A stretch of 64,000 bases of DNA from Fibrobacter sp. UWEL (GCF_900142535.1 NZ_FRBE01000012.1:1-64000), one strand, 5' to 3'. Counted from the first letter of the stretch, positions 41,374-49,855 are shown. Translations and numbers: made by a program. Notes: generated by a model from the sequence alone, not told the origin.

Positions 41374-42102
41374 TTAAAGATCGCGATAGTAAGAGATTTT
41401 ACTGGAAAGTCGCGCTAGCTGGATTAACTGGATGATTTCCGTCTTGAGTCTTGGAAAATCACAGGGATGTAATGCGATGCGGGGTCGCCCAAAGGGTAGC
41501 TTGAGCATAAGCTTCCCGAATACAAAAGCCAGTTTTTCCATGGAACGTGGAATACCGGCAAAGCTTACTACGGGAGAAAAAATCGGGTTGCCGATGATGG
41601 GTTCCAGCGTAAAGCGGGATTCGAACTTCAAATTGGATTTGCGGGCTTGTCCGGAAAGATAGGGATTGCCGTACCAGGTGGGCGGTACAAATGCCGCGGG
41701 ATGGATTCTCTGGCCTAGGCATTCTCCCTGATTAATCAAGTAGTTCCAGGCTTCGATGCTTCTGTTCAGGACGAGTCGGGATTTGCTCTTGTTAAGGCCT
41801 GCAAATTCAGCTTCGTTGTTCGTCATTTTCAGCTGGAAGTGGCCCTTGTAGCTACGGCTGTAGCTCATGTTGGCTTTATGCTGAAAACCATGGAGGGCTA
41901 GTTCAAAACCTTCCTGATGGAGCTGCAAAAGAACCTTCTGGAAATCCTTGATTTGGGATTCTGTTGCCCCTCGAACATCGGGGATGACAAGAACGCTACA
42001 GGGGGCGCCAGCAACTTCCTTCAGTTCGTGAAGGAGCGGGGTGACTTCCTGGTAGTTCCAAATGCTGTAATCGTGAAAGCAAAGTAGGTACTTGTGGCTC
42101 AT
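41374..42102 (-). CDS. Polysaccharide deacetylase-like protein (DUF2334 type)
   Basis: This 242-residue protein has the N-terminal strand LLCFHDYSIWNYQEVTPLL with the HD pair, the catalytic zinc site LALHGFQHKA (HxxxH-like), and a late HPCDF that matches the final His motif of the NodB/DUF2334 group. Such enzymes remove acetyl groups from envelope polysaccharides. There is no signal peptide, which would place it in the cytoplasm or leave it to act on precursors. The ATG at 42102 is chosen because a -7 box sits exactly 5 nt upstream; the longer reading from 42264 would overlap uppP. It is divergent from uppP, with 34 bp between start codons. Confidence 0.75.
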   Translation of the reverse strand: MSHKYLLCFHDYSIWNYQEVTPLLHELKEVAGAPCSVLVIPDVRGATESQIKDFQKVLLQLHQEGFELALHGFQHKANMSYSRSYKGHFQLKMTNNEAEFAGLNKSKSRLVLNRSIEAWNYLINQGECLGQRIHPAAFVPPTWYGNPYLSGQARKSNLKFESRFTLEPIIGNPIFSPVVSFAGIPRSMEKLAFVFGKLMLKLPFGRPRIALHPCDFPRLKTEIIQLIQLARLSSKISYYRDL

Positions 42103-42107
42103 ACAAG

Positions 42108-42115
42108 CTAAAATA
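42108..42115 (-). promoter_or_regulatory. -7 element 5 nt before the deacetylase-like gene
   Basis: TATTTTAG on the minus strand, then 5 nt, then ATG at 42102. It faces away from the uppP box at 42124-42131. Confidence 0.45.
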
Positions 42116-42123
42116 AAAAATTC

Positions 42124-42131
42124 TATATTTG
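42124..42131 (+). promoter_or_regulatory. -7 element 5 nt before uppP
   Basis: TATATTTG, then 5 nt, then ATG at 42137. The whole divergent promoter region is only 34 bp. Confidence 0.5.
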
Positions 42132-42136
42132 ACGCC

Positions 42137-42988
42137 ATGATCGAATCTATCATTTTAGGCCTGTTGCAGGGCCTCGCTGAATTTCTCCCCATTTCTAGTT
42201 CTGGCCATCTGGTTCTTGGCGAAAAGCTCTTGAACATGAAGGAAGCAGGAATGTTCTTTGACATTATGCTTCACGCTGGAACTCTCCTTTCCATCTTTGT
42301 CGTGTTCCGCAAGAAGATTGTGGACATGATCGTGGGCTGTATCCGTCGCGATCCGGCTCAGCTAAAGGAAGTTGGCTACATCGTGCTGGCTTCTATCCCC
42401 ACCGCCATTATCGGCATTGGCTTCAAGAAACCTCTGGAAAGCCTGTTTGAAAATCCCAAGGCAGTTTGCTGCGCTATGCTGTTTACCGCAACCTTGCTGT
42501 TTGTCTCCCAGTGGGGCAAGACCGGCAGCAAGCATCCGGATAATGACGGAGTCCAGATGAACTGGTGGCGCGCTCTTGTAACGGGTGTGGTTCAGGGCGT
42601 TGCCTGCATCCCCGGCATTAGCCGCAGCGGTTCTACCATCAGTGGCATGATTTTCCTGGGCGTCAACCGTAAGTACGCCGGCGAGTTCAGCTTCCTCATG
42701 AGCATTCCCGCTGTGGGCGGTGCTGCCCTCCTGGATTGCATCAAGTGGATCAAGTGCCAGGATCCCGAAACGGTGGCCCGTTATGCGATTGAAAAGCCTG
42801 AAAAGGCATTGGCCTGTGCGGACGCTAGCGGTTTCACTCCGGAACTTCTGGTGGGCATGATTGTGGCATTCATCTTTGGTATTATCGCCTTGAAGTGGCT
42901 GATGGCCTTTGTTCAGAAGGGTAAGTTCCATTACTTCAGCTACTACCTGTGGGCTGCAGGTATCCTGGGCTTGATCTTTATCAAGTAA
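42137..42988 (+). CDS. uppP: Undecaprenyl-diphosphatase UppP/BacA
   Basis: This 283-residue integral membrane enzyme recycles undecaprenyl pyrophosphate to the monophosphate carrier used for peptidoglycan and other envelope glycans. The two signature motifs are present: GLLQGLAEFLPISSSGHLVL near the N-terminus and GVACIPGISRSGSTISG near residue 160. About eight hydrophobic segments are visible. The ATG at 42137 is fixed by the motif position and by the -7 box 5 nt upstream. Divergent from the deacetylase-like gene. Confidence 0.95.
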   Translation: MIESIILGLLQGLAEFLPISSSGHLVLGEKLLNMKEAGMFFDIMLHAGTLLSIFVVFRKKIVDMIVGCIRRDPAQLKEVGYIVLASIPTAIIGIGFKKPLESLFENPKAVCCAMLFTATLLFVSQWGKTGSKHPDNDGVQMNWWRALVTGVVQGVACIPGISRSGSTISGMIFLGVNRKYAGEFSFLMSIPAVGGAALLDCIKWIKCQDPETVARYAIEKPEKALACADASGFTPELLVGMIVAFIFGIIALKWLMAFVQKGKFHYFSYYLWAAGILGLIFIK

Positions 42989-42995
42989 CACATTC

Positions 42996-43023
42996 GTCAT
43001 TCCGAACTAGTTTCGGAATCGAC
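42996..43023 (+). repeat. REP-like palindrome after uppP
   Basis: GTCATTCCGAA-ctag-TTTCGGAATCGAC, a short member of the interspersed family. Confidence 0.7.
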
Positions 43024-43032
43024 TTTGGCTAT

Positions 43033-43069
43033 AAAAAAGACCGCAACATTTTAATGTTGCGGTCTTTTT
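43033..43069. terminator. Bidirectional terminator between convergent genes
   Basis: Long arms AAAAAGACCGCAACATT / AATGTTGCGGTCTTTTT give T tracts on both strands. It serves uppP and the lipoprotein gene at 43084. Confidence 0.92.
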
Positions 43070-43083
43070 AGTATCTAATGTTT

Positions 43084-44616
43084 TTATTTCAAATCATCTC
43101 GGTTAACGCCGTACATTCGAATGTCATCGATCCATATGTCGTGTCCATTCCTTGCAAAGACGGAGAACGTAGTGACCTTGTATTTCACATAGTCCCAGCC
43201 GTAGTTTCCAAAGATGGAGTCTGCAGGCGAGAAATCCTGGGGACGAATGGCAATTCTGGACCAACCGGATGTGCAGGCTCCCTTATGCAGGGCCTTAGCT
43301 CCTTCGGATGTGGAATCTTTAAGGTCTTCAAGAGCTACATAGAAATCCCCGTCTCCGCGAATCCATAGTTCAAGAGAATCTAATTGGGCCAAGCTTCTTT
43401 CGCCGTTAGAAAGGGTTGTTCCAAAGACGGCGTATTCCGGGTCGATTGCTGTGTAGCTAAAGTGGGCGGCTCTTCCTGCGCGACCGCTATCGGCTTGTTC
43501 AATGGGGTAGGCAATTGGGTCGTCCGCTGCGGGGGATATGGTGCCGCCCTCGCTTGCGGATTGGTACCAGAAATTCACTGGGATGGGGCTGGGCAAGCCG
43601 TTCTGGCGGGTGTCGTATTCAAAGGTTCCCAAGACAAGCGTGTTCAGGGCTTTATACAGGGAGTCGGATGCGCCTTCCCAGACATCGACGGATGTTTCGG
43701 CGGCGTCATTCAGTTCAACTAGACTATAATACCCAGCGGTATCGGACAATTCAGAAATTCTCACCTGCAGGATGCCTCTTGCGTTGGTGGAATCCCAGTA
43801 AGTCACCTTCATGGGGACAATCTGGTCTTTCTGATTCTGAAGAACCAGGTTCTTTCCGCCATTCTTGATTTGGGCGAAATCCAGGTTGGAGGAATCCAGA
43901 CGAACGGTCAAGGCCATGGGGCTCTGGAGAGGACGCATCCAGTCGGAAATGTAATCCTTGAGGCTTAATTCCATCACGGTTATGGGTTCCGGAATGGAAT
44001 CGGAGCCAGAAACGTTCACAAAGGTGACTTCGTCGGGCTTGATCAAAGAAGAAATACTTCCCAAGTCATCCATTTCGACGGAACTTGCAGCGCCGAAGTC
44101 CAGATATGCTCCGGAGGGGACGTTTTCCATAAAGAAGCGTCCGGTGGAGTCAGTCTTGACAATGCGGTCCGTGCCGTTGACAAATACCCAGGCGAAAGAA
44201 TCCCCTTCAGGTAAGTTCACATGTCCCGTGACGCGGCCAGATTTCTGCAGGATGATTTCATCGGAACGTTCGGTAGAATCCTGAACGCTATAGGCGAAAG
44301 CACTCAAGAGAGAATCCTTCTGGAATTCGATGAGGAAGTTTCCTGCCTGATGCTTCTCCAGGACGATGTTGCCCTTGGAATCGCTCTGGCCGTAATACAG
44401 ATAATCTTTGTCAGAAAGTCGCTGGAGGGTGTCTGCCCTGAATTCGCTGGACAGAACCTTATAGGCGACATTTCCTAAAACGGCGCCTTTGGAATCCCTC
44501 ACCTGGAAGGCGATGGCGTTTTCCGTTTCCGTGGAGTTGCCACCGGCGGTGTCGGTGTTGCCGCAACCCCAAAATACAAGGGGCAGGGTGAAGCATAATG
44601 CGTAGATGTACTTCAT
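43084..44616 (-). CDS. Lipoprotein with carbohydrate-binding-like C-terminus, paired with TIGR02147
   Basis: This 510-residue lipoprotein has lipobox FWGC (Cys18). Residues 35-180 contain two carboxypeptidase-regulatory-like beta-sandwich repeats (VRDSKGAVLGNVAYKVL; VFVNGTDRIVKTDSTGRFFMENVPSGAY). The last 180 residues resemble CBM11/CIA30-like jelly rolls: RAAHFSYT, LDSLELWIRGDGDFYVAL and a terminal HDIWIDDIRMYG. A glycan-binding surface protein is likely. The start overlaps the stop of the TIGR02147 gene by one base, so the two are co-translated. I recall TIGR02147 genes in Fibrobacter often preceding such lipoproteins, but that is from memory. Confidence 0.75.
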   Translation of the reverse strand: MKYIYALCFTLPLVFWGCGNTDTAGGNSTETENAIAFQVRDSKGAVLGNVAYKVLSSEFRADTLQRLSDKDYLYYGQSDSKGNIVLEKHQAGNFLIEFQKDSLLSAFAYSVQDSTERSDEIILQKSGRVTGHVNLPEGDSFAWVFVNGTDRIVKTDSTGRFFMENVPSGAYLDFGAASSVEMDDLGSISSLIKPDEVTFVNVSGSDSIPEPITVMELSLKDYISDWMRPLQSPMALTVRLDSSNLDFAQIKNGGKNLVLQNQKDQIVPMKVTYWDSTNARGILQVRISELSDTAGYYSLVELNDAAETSVDVWEGASDSLYKALNTLVLGTFEYDTRQNGLPSPIPVNFWYQSASEGGTISPAADDPIAYPIEQADSGRAGRAAHFSYTAIDPEYAVFGTTLSNGERSLAQLDSLELWIRGDGDFYVALEDLKDSTSEGAKALHKGACTSGWSRIAIRPQDFSPADSIFGNYGWDYVKYKVTTFSVFARNGHDIWIDDIRMYGVNRDDLK

Positions 44617-45446
44617 TAGTCTTCCCCCTTATAGTCTTCAGTGACGGGGAACAAAGCCATATTCAACTGAACTACGCGGGTGGGCGTAGGACATTCGTCG
44701 ATTCGAATCTGGATTTGTCTGCGAAATTCTTGAAGCATACCTTTAATGTCCTCGACGCAATCTTCGTCGATGGCCATTGTCAATGTAGAAATATCTCGCT
44801 GGTTGGGCGGAACTTCTTCAAGAGAAGCCTTGGCTAAGGTCATTACTTGCGCCTGGAACTCGCGGATCGCCTTTGTTTTTTCAGGACCGGCGCTAATGGT
44901 CAAGTGGGCGTCTGCCAAATTGACTCGGCCGTGGGCTGCTTTACGGATAAAACCTAAATTTTTTAACAAAGTCAGGCTGTCTTTCACCTGATCCTTGGTT
45001 ACCTGGGGGCGGAGGTATTTAGCGATGTTTTCGGGGTCAGTTCTTCCCTGGTTGATTTGCAGGAAGGAGCGGACGACGACGGTCCACCATTGCCTGAGGT
45101 AGGACAGCTGGTCGTTTTCGATGGAACGACGCTGGATATCCTTCAGCTGGAAAGCCTCTGCCATAAGTCGTTCACGTTCCTTCACCCTCTTGGTGCGGGA
45201 GGCTGCTAACAGCAGGTCGAAATATTGGGAGGCTCGCCCTGTAAGGCCAAGACATTTTTTAGCCGCGGGAGCACACCTTACAGGAAGATGAAGCTTTTTT
45301 TCTAGAACGCAAAAAAGGGAACTTGGTGAAATATCCAGTTTCTTGCCGAACATCTGATAAGAGAAAAAGGGGTGTTCCTTCTTTTTCTCTTCATAATAGA
45401 GTTTCAAATAATCACGGTAGTCCGAAAATTCAAAAATCGAATTCAT
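44616..45446 (-). CDS. TIGR02147/DUF4423 family putative regulator
   Basis: This 276-residue protein starts IFEFSDYRDYLKLYYEEKK, the standard opening of the family, followed by an HTH-like segment (FSYQMFGKKLDISPSSLFCVLEKK). The middle is helical and the rest reads as the DUF4423 domain (YLRPQVTKDQVKDSLTLLKNLGFIRK, resembling a second winged helix; then FRRQIQIRIDE). The family is expanded in Fibrobacter and Bdellovibrio and is thought to regulate transcription; no target is proven. It is translationally coupled to the downstream lipoprotein (TAATG), so the lipoprotein may be its partner or target. Confidence 0.8.
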   Translation of the reverse strand: MNSIFEFSDYRDYLKLYYEEKKKEHPFFSYQMFGKKLDISPSSLFCVLEKKLHLPVRCAPAAKKCLGLTGRASQYFDLLLAASRTKRVKERERLMAEAFQLKDIQRRSIENDQLSYLRQWWTVVVRSFLQINQGRTDPENIAKYLRPQVTKDQVKDSLTLLKNLGFIRKAAHGRVNLADAHLTISAGPEKTKAIREFQAQVMTLAKASLEEVPPNQRDISTLTMAIDEDCVEDIKGMLQEFRRQIQIRIDECPTPTRVVQLNMALFPVTEDYKGED

Positions 45447-45695
45447 AACTTCACCAAACAGATATTCAAATAATACTCTTTTCTAAATAAAATTGAGTGG
45501 CTAATGGGCAAAATTAGCCACCCAATGTGTCCGGGAACACTCCGAACCCGGATTCTTTACAGACTGGGAACTAAAACAGGAGTAATCCTTACGCGAACCA
45601 AACGTTCCCTTTGCCCTCTGTAAAAACACAGATCTTTTATACCATGAAATATATCTTTGATTCCTTGCCTAAAAAAGTAGGGGAAGAACACTTAT

Positions 45696-45714
45696 CGTTT
45701 GTAATTTGCAAACG
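45696..45714. promoter_or_regulatory. Inverted repeat upstream of the htpG sigma-54 promoter
   Basis: CGTTTG-taatttg-CAAACG lies about 59 bp upstream of the -24 element. It is a candidate activator-binding site. Confidence 0.35.
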
Positions 45715-45772
45715 GCATGACGGATTCATCCCATTTCCTCCTTTGTGCTTTAACCTTTCTACTCTCCGCTAA

Positions 45773-45790
45773 TTGGCACGGTTCTTGCAT
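45773..45790 (+). promoter_or_regulatory. Sigma-54 (-24/-12) promoter for htpG
   Basis: TTGGCACGGTTCTTGCAT matches the RpoN consensus TGGCACr-N4-TTGCw, with GG and GC dinucleotides separated by exactly 10 nt. It lies 80 bp upstream of the htpG ATG. Confidence 0.8.
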
Positions 45791-45870
45791 TTATACCTGC
45801 GAAAACAAAGAAAAATACAGAAAATGTTTCAAACTGAAACACTTTACTGTTTAAAATGGAGACAAATATA

Positions 45871-47754
45871 ATGGCAACTGAAAAAATGGAGTTCCAAACT
45901 GAAGTTCGCGACATGCTGAACTTGATGATCAACTCTCTTTATAGCAACAAGGAAATCTTCCTCCGTGAACTGGTTTCTAACGCTGCTGACGCATTGGATA
46001 AGCGTCGTTTCCTTTCTCTCTCTAACGCAGATTTGCTGCCCCAGGGCACTCAGCTTCGCATCGACATTGATGTGAACAAGGAACAGAAGAAGCTGACCAT
46101 TACCGATAACGGTATCGGTATGAACAAGGAAGACTTGATCAACTGCCTGGGTACCATCGCCCGTTCCGGCACCAAGAACTTCATCAAGAATCTCAAGGAC
46201 TCCGACAAGGCTAGCGTTGATCTCATCGGTCAGTTCGGCGTGGGATTCTACTCCATCTTTATGGTGGCCAAGAAGGTTGAAGTTTTGACCCTGAAGGCTG
46301 GTGAAAGCCAGGGTTATTTGTGGACCTCCGAAGGTACCGGCGAATTTGAAATTACTGAATGCCCCCGTAACGATGTGGGCACCAAGATTACCCTGTACCT
46401 GAAGGATGACGAAGATTCCGAAGAATTTACCAGCGAATGGAAGATCAAGGATATCGTCAAGAAGTACAGCGGTTTCGTAAACTATGGCATCTATTTCCAT
46501 CCGGAACAGACCACCAACGACAAGGGCGAAATCGAAGTTAAGGAAGAAGAAAAGCTTAACGACAAGACCGCTCTGTGGCGCCAGTCCGAAAAGGAAGTGA
46601 AGGAAGAAGAATACAAGGAATTCTACAACGTGATTTGCCACGATGGTGGCGAACCCGCTTGCTGGAACCACAACCATGCTGAAGGTTCCCTGGAATTCTG
46701 GAGCCTGGTCTATATTCCGTCCAAGGCTCCCTACAACATTTGGCAGAACGACGCCCTCCATGGCTTGAAGCTCTACGTGAAGAAGACCTTCATCATGGAC
46801 GATTGCAAGGACTTGCTGCCGCCTTGGCTCCGCTTTGTTCGCGGCGTGGTAGAATCCGAAGATCTGCCCCTGAACGTTAGCCGTGAAATTTTGCAGTCCA
46901 ACAAGATTGTTACTGCAATCCGCAAGAACGTGATCAAGAAGACTTTGGAAGCCTTGCAGAACATGTCCAAGGACGAAGACAAGTACAACGCCTGGTGGAA
47001 GGAACTGGGCATGGTCCTTAAGGAAGGCTTCTACATGAACTGGGAACATCTTGATGAACTGAAGAAGCTGATCCGCTTCGAAAGCACCAAGACTGAAGAA
47101 GGCAAGCTTGTTAGCCTGCAGCAGTATGTAGATAACATGCCGGAAGGCCAGAAGGAAATCTACTACCTCATTGGCGACAAGAACGCCGTGAAGTCCAACC
47201 CTATGCTTGAAGCTTTCAAGGCCAAGGGCTACGAAGTGCTCCTCATGAGCGATGGCATCGATGAATTCATGATGTCCAGCCTTACCGAATTCGGCGATAA
47301 GAAGTTCCACGACATCTCCCGCGGTGACGTTGACTTCGACAAGACCGAAGACGAAAAGAAGGCTGAAGAAGAAAACAAGGGCATCTTCAAGGGTCTTTGC
47401 GAAAACCTCCAGAAGGCTCTGGACGAAAGCATTTCTGAAGTCCGCGTGTCTAGCCGTCTGAAGGACAGCCCCTGCTGCCTCGTCACCAGCGAAGATGCCA
47501 TGAGCGCCCAGATGGAACGCATGATGAAGGCCATGGGCCAGACCAACGTTCCTAAGTCCAAGCGTATTCTTGAAATCAACCCGACGCACCCCATTTGCGA
47601 AATGCTGAAGGCCAAGGCTGAAGCTAACGCCGACCTGGGCGATTGGCCCAAGGCTCTCTACGGTCAGGCTCTCCTGGCTGAAGGTAGCCCGCTGCCCAAC
47701 CCGGCTGAATACGTTGCTGCGATTACAAAACTGCTCACTGCTGCTGCTAAATAA
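45871..47754 (+). CDS. htpG: Molecular chaperone HtpG (Hsp90)
   Basis: This 627-residue chaperone has the GHKL ATPase domain: IFLRELVSNAADALDK, ITDNGIGMNKEDL, GTIARSGTKNF and IGQFGVGFYSIFMVA. The middle domain has the catalytic-loop region PLNVSREILQ, and the C-terminal dimerisation domain ends the protein. The length is normal. The ATG at 45871 is preceded by GGAGA; an ATG at 45856 lacks an SD. A perfect sigma-54 promoter lies upstream, which is unusual for htpG, normally controlled by sigma-32 or HrcA-type systems. Confidence 0.95.
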   Translation: MATEKMEFQTEVRDMLNLMINSLYSNKEIFLRELVSNAADALDKRRFLSLSNADLLPQGTQLRIDIDVNKEQKKLTITDNGIGMNKEDLINCLGTIARSGTKNFIKNLKDSDKASVDLIGQFGVGFYSIFMVAKKVEVLTLKAGESQGYLWTSEGTGEFEITECPRNDVGTKITLYLKDDEDSEEFTSEWKIKDIVKKYSGFVNYGIYFHPEQTTNDKGEIEVKEEEKLNDKTALWRQSEKEVKEEEYKEFYNVICHDGGEPACWNHNHAEGSLEFWSLVYIPSKAPYNIWQNDALHGLKLYVKKTFIMDDCKDLLPPWLRFVRGVVESEDLPLNVSREILQSNKIVTAIRKNVIKKTLEALQNMSKDEDKYNAWWKELGMVLKEGFYMNWEHLDELKKLIRFESTKTEEGKLVSLQQYVDNMPEGQKEIYYLIGDKNAVKSNPMLEAFKAKGYEVLLMSDGIDEFMMSSLTEFGDKKFHDISRGDVDFDKTEDEKKAEEENKGIFKGLCENLQKALDESISEVRVSSRLKDSPCCLVTSEDAMSAQMERMMKAMGQTNVPKSKRILEINPTHPICEMLKAKAEANADLGDWPKALYGQALLAEGSPLPNPAEYVAAITKLLTAAAK

Positions 47755-47759
47755 TCGAC

Positions 47760-47794
47760 GTCATTCTGGAGGGCCCATAGGCCCGATAGAATCC
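47760..47794 (+). repeat. REP-like element after htpG
   Basis: GTCATTCTGGAGGGCCC-atag-GCCCGATAGAATCC, a degenerate member of the interspersed family with a GGGCCC core. Confidence 0.65.
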
Positions 47795-47822
47795 AGTGAA
47801 AGGAATCTAAAAACGCAAAAAA

Positions 47823-47851
47823 ATCCTGCGATGAACTCGCAGGATTTTTTT
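47823..47851 (+). terminator. Rho-independent terminator after htpG
   Basis: Nine-base arms ATCCTGCGA / TCGCAGGAT, 5-nt loop, T tract on the plus strand and A tract before it, so it can serve both convergent genes. Confidence 0.9.
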
Positions 47852-47872
47852 GTGTTTAAATACGTAACCTTG

Positions 47873-48709
47873 TTACTTGCGGATCTTCAAGGTAGAGATT
47901 TTCTTGGAAGCCTTCTTGGACTTCTTCAGGGAGAAAATGCTGCCATCTTCTTCATCGTCGCCCATAAGATCGCTCAAGCTCGTTTTGCAGGCTTCCTGGA
48001 ATTCTTCGTACATTTCTGCACGAGCTTCGCTGGTGACGTACTTGGTGACGGTTGTTTCCTTACGAATCAGTTTGGAACCTTCGCAGCGAGCTTCTACGAT
48101 GGTTTCTTCGTCCAGTTCTTCATCGTCTTCTTCAAGAGCTTCCTTACAGGTCTTTTCGGTAAGGAGATCTGCAGTGGATTCGTCTACGGTGGTTACGGTA
48201 GTTCCGTCAAAGGTCACGGTAGATTTTGAAACGGCGCTGGTGAAGCCCATGTCGAAGGTGACGTTCATGATCCATTCATCATCGTTCAGTTCGCCGGAAC
48301 AGCTGTTTTCGAATTCCGGTTCGGATTCCATTGCTTCAAAGAGCTTTACAATGACTTCTACGTATTCTTCCTTGGTCATGCCCATTTCTTCAAGAGCCTT
48401 GTTCAGATCTTCCTGGGGAACCTTGTCCAAAGCGGCGATGATGTCTTCCTTGGTCATGTTGGACGGATCCATATCACCAAAATCGAAATCTAGACCGAGG
48501 TCTTCGCTGGATATTGCGGTGGAAGAACTGGACTTGTTGTCCTTTGCAGCAGAGTTGCTGGAAGTGGGAACCTTGTTGTCGTCATCCTTAACGACGCTGG
48601 AACCATTGTCGCCACTGGGTGCTGCGGGGGAAGAGCTGTCGTCATCGCAGGCGGTGAGACCGAATGCTGCAACCAGAGCGACTGCACAACCAAACTTCTT
48701 GAAATTCAT
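47873..48709 (-). CDS. Acidic lipoprotein of unknown function
   Basis: This 278-residue protein has lipobox LTAC (Cys21) followed by an Asp/Ser-rich low-complexity stretch (residues 22-70). A helical segment follows (MTKEDIIAALDKVPQEDLNKAL, then MTKEEYVEVIVKLFEAM), then a beta-rich part with a Cys pair and a basic C-terminal tail (LKKSKKASKKISTLKI). The layout (lipobox, acidic Ser linker, globular domain) recurs in Fibrobacter surface lipoproteins. An AAAGGAG SD 6 nt before the ATG at 48709 sets the start. No family recognised. Confidence 0.7.
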   Translation of the reverse strand: MNFKKFGCAVALVAAFGLTACDDDSSSPAAPSGDNGSSVVKDDDNKVPTSSNSAAKDNKSSSSTAISSEDLGLDFDFGDMDPSNMTKEDIIAALDKVPQEDLNKALEEMGMTKEEYVEVIVKLFEAMESEPEFENSCSGELNDDEWIMNVTFDMGFTSAVSKSTVTFDGTTVTTVDESTADLLTEKTCKEALEEDDEELDEETIVEARCEGSKLIRKETTVTKYVTSEARAEMYEEFQEACKTSLSDLMGDDEEDGSIFSLKKSKKASKKISTLKIRK

Positions 48710-48820
48710 ATGTTCTCCTTTGATTATTTTCACATGTAATGTAATTTGCAAAGAAATATACTAATACAAATGCCTAAAAGTTCTATTTTTGTTACAAACT
48801 TCCTAATGAAGGTGTTTTTC

Positions 48821-49855
48821 ATGGATTTTATCAAGGCTTTTTTAGTTTTTTCGTCAATGGCCGTGCTTGCCGCCTGTGCGGGAAGTGGTTCTAATACTGA
48901 ACCCGCTGTTGCACAGGAGCCTGTAAAGACAATTTCCTTGAATAAGTTCGTCTGTCCGGAAGATCAGTCTTATATCCGTGGGGAAGGTATTGGTAATTCT
49001 GCAGATGAAGCTTTGGTGCTTGCTCAGAGACAAATCGCCAATCGCATTCAGTCTACGGTGGAATCCAGCTCGAACTTAAAACGCGTTCAGTCTGAAGATG
49101 ATAAGGGTCGTGAGGCTGTTTCCTCTAGCTATGAAGTGAACTCCCTGGTTTATTCCCGTCTGGAAAATGCCCAGGCTGCTCGTCAGGTGGGCAAGGTTGA
49201 AGCGGATGGTAGGGTAGGTGTGGTGGCTTGCATGTCTATTGAGCATGCCATGGCTCCCTTCAGGAATGATTACATTGGCGGCTCGGTTGATGTGATTACA
49301 AAGGGTGCTATCTTTGAAAATGAAAAGCACCCTCTTACCAGATTGGCTGCATTTGATTCCGCAAAGGTATCTTATGCAAAGATGGTTGCCGCCCGTGAAG
49401 TGATGGATATGTTCCATTACAAAACCTACGAAAACAACACGGTTAATGTGGATTCCATTTATAAAAATCTTGTCGAAGTTTATCGCGACTTTAGATCCCA
49501 CTATGCCTTCTACTATAACGCGGGTAACGGCGGTGAAGGGGAACGAGCTATCTTTGGCCGTCTTTCCCAGAAGTATCATGTTGTGGCTGGTGAATGTCAG
49601 GGTGGGGTTCTGCTTGCTGTGAATGCTACTGAACCGGATTGCAAGGACGGAAGTTTTGGGACGACTTGCTCTTCTATGCTCACTCTTACGGGATCATCCT
49701 GCGGGGGCGAAAGTTATTTTGTTCAAAAGACCATGGTTAAGGGTACAGGAAAGTATGGCAGGGATGAAGCTATTGGTCGCCTTGTTCAGAATATTGCCGA
49801 TGGAGAATGGTTTACCTTGTGGACCAAGGTTCTTGACCAGTGGAACGTGAAATGA
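48821..49855 (+). CDS. LPP20-like lipoprotein
   Basis: This 344-residue lipoprotein has lipobox LAAC (Cys19). Residues 45-150 match the LPP20 pattern: RGEGIGNSADEALVLAQRQIANRIQ (helix rich in Ala), then SSNLKRVQ, VNSLVYSRLENAQAARQV and GRVGVVACMSIEHA. The remaining part has two Cys pairs and is unassigned. LPP20-domain proteins are outer-membrane lipoproteins of unclear role. The ATG at 48821 has GAAGG 8 nt upstream; an in-frame ATG at 48806 is the alternative. A TATTTTTG box lies at 48784-48791. Its end overlaps the thioredoxin-like gene by ATGA. Confidence 0.7.
   Translation: MDFIKAFLVFSSMAVLAACAGSGSNTEPAVAQEPVKTISLNKFVCPEDQSYIRGEGIGNSADEALVLAQRQIANRIQSTVESSSNLKRVQSEDDKGREAVSSSYEVNSLVYSRLENAQAARQVGKVEADGRVGVVACMSIEHAMAPFRNDYIGGSVDVITKGAIFENEKHPLTRLAAFDSAKVSYAKMVAAREVMDMFHYKTYENNTVNVDSIYKNLVEVYRDFRSHYAFYYNAGNGGEGERAIFGRLSQKYHVVAGECQGGVLLAVNATEPDCKDGSFGTTCSSMLTLTGSSCGGESYFVQKTMVKGTGKYGRDEAIGRLVQNIADGEWFTLWTKVLDQWNVK

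Larger units (their letters stand above)
45447..45870. other. 424-bp divergent intergenic region, TIGR02147 / htpG
   Basis: It holds two hairpins (45497-45521 with 9-bp arms GTGGCTAAT/ATTAGCCAC; 45530-45552 with arms TCCGGG/CCCGGA), a TATCTTTG box at 45652-45659, an inverted repeat at 45696-45714 and a sigma-54 promoter at 45773-45790. A 42-codon ORF at 45644-45772 is not supported. No tRNA or known riboswitch was recognised. Confidence 0.6.

Noticed and set aside
45644-45772. 42-codon ORF in the region upstream of htpG
   Set aside because: No Shine-Dalgarno at usable spacing, no recognisable motif, and it overlaps the inverted repeat and ends at the edge of the sigma-54 element.
45844-47589. 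Long antisense frame over htpG
   Set aside because: Shadow of htpG; no independent support. Similar long antisense frames over guaB, lptD, the AlgJ-like gene and dgt were rejected for the same reason.
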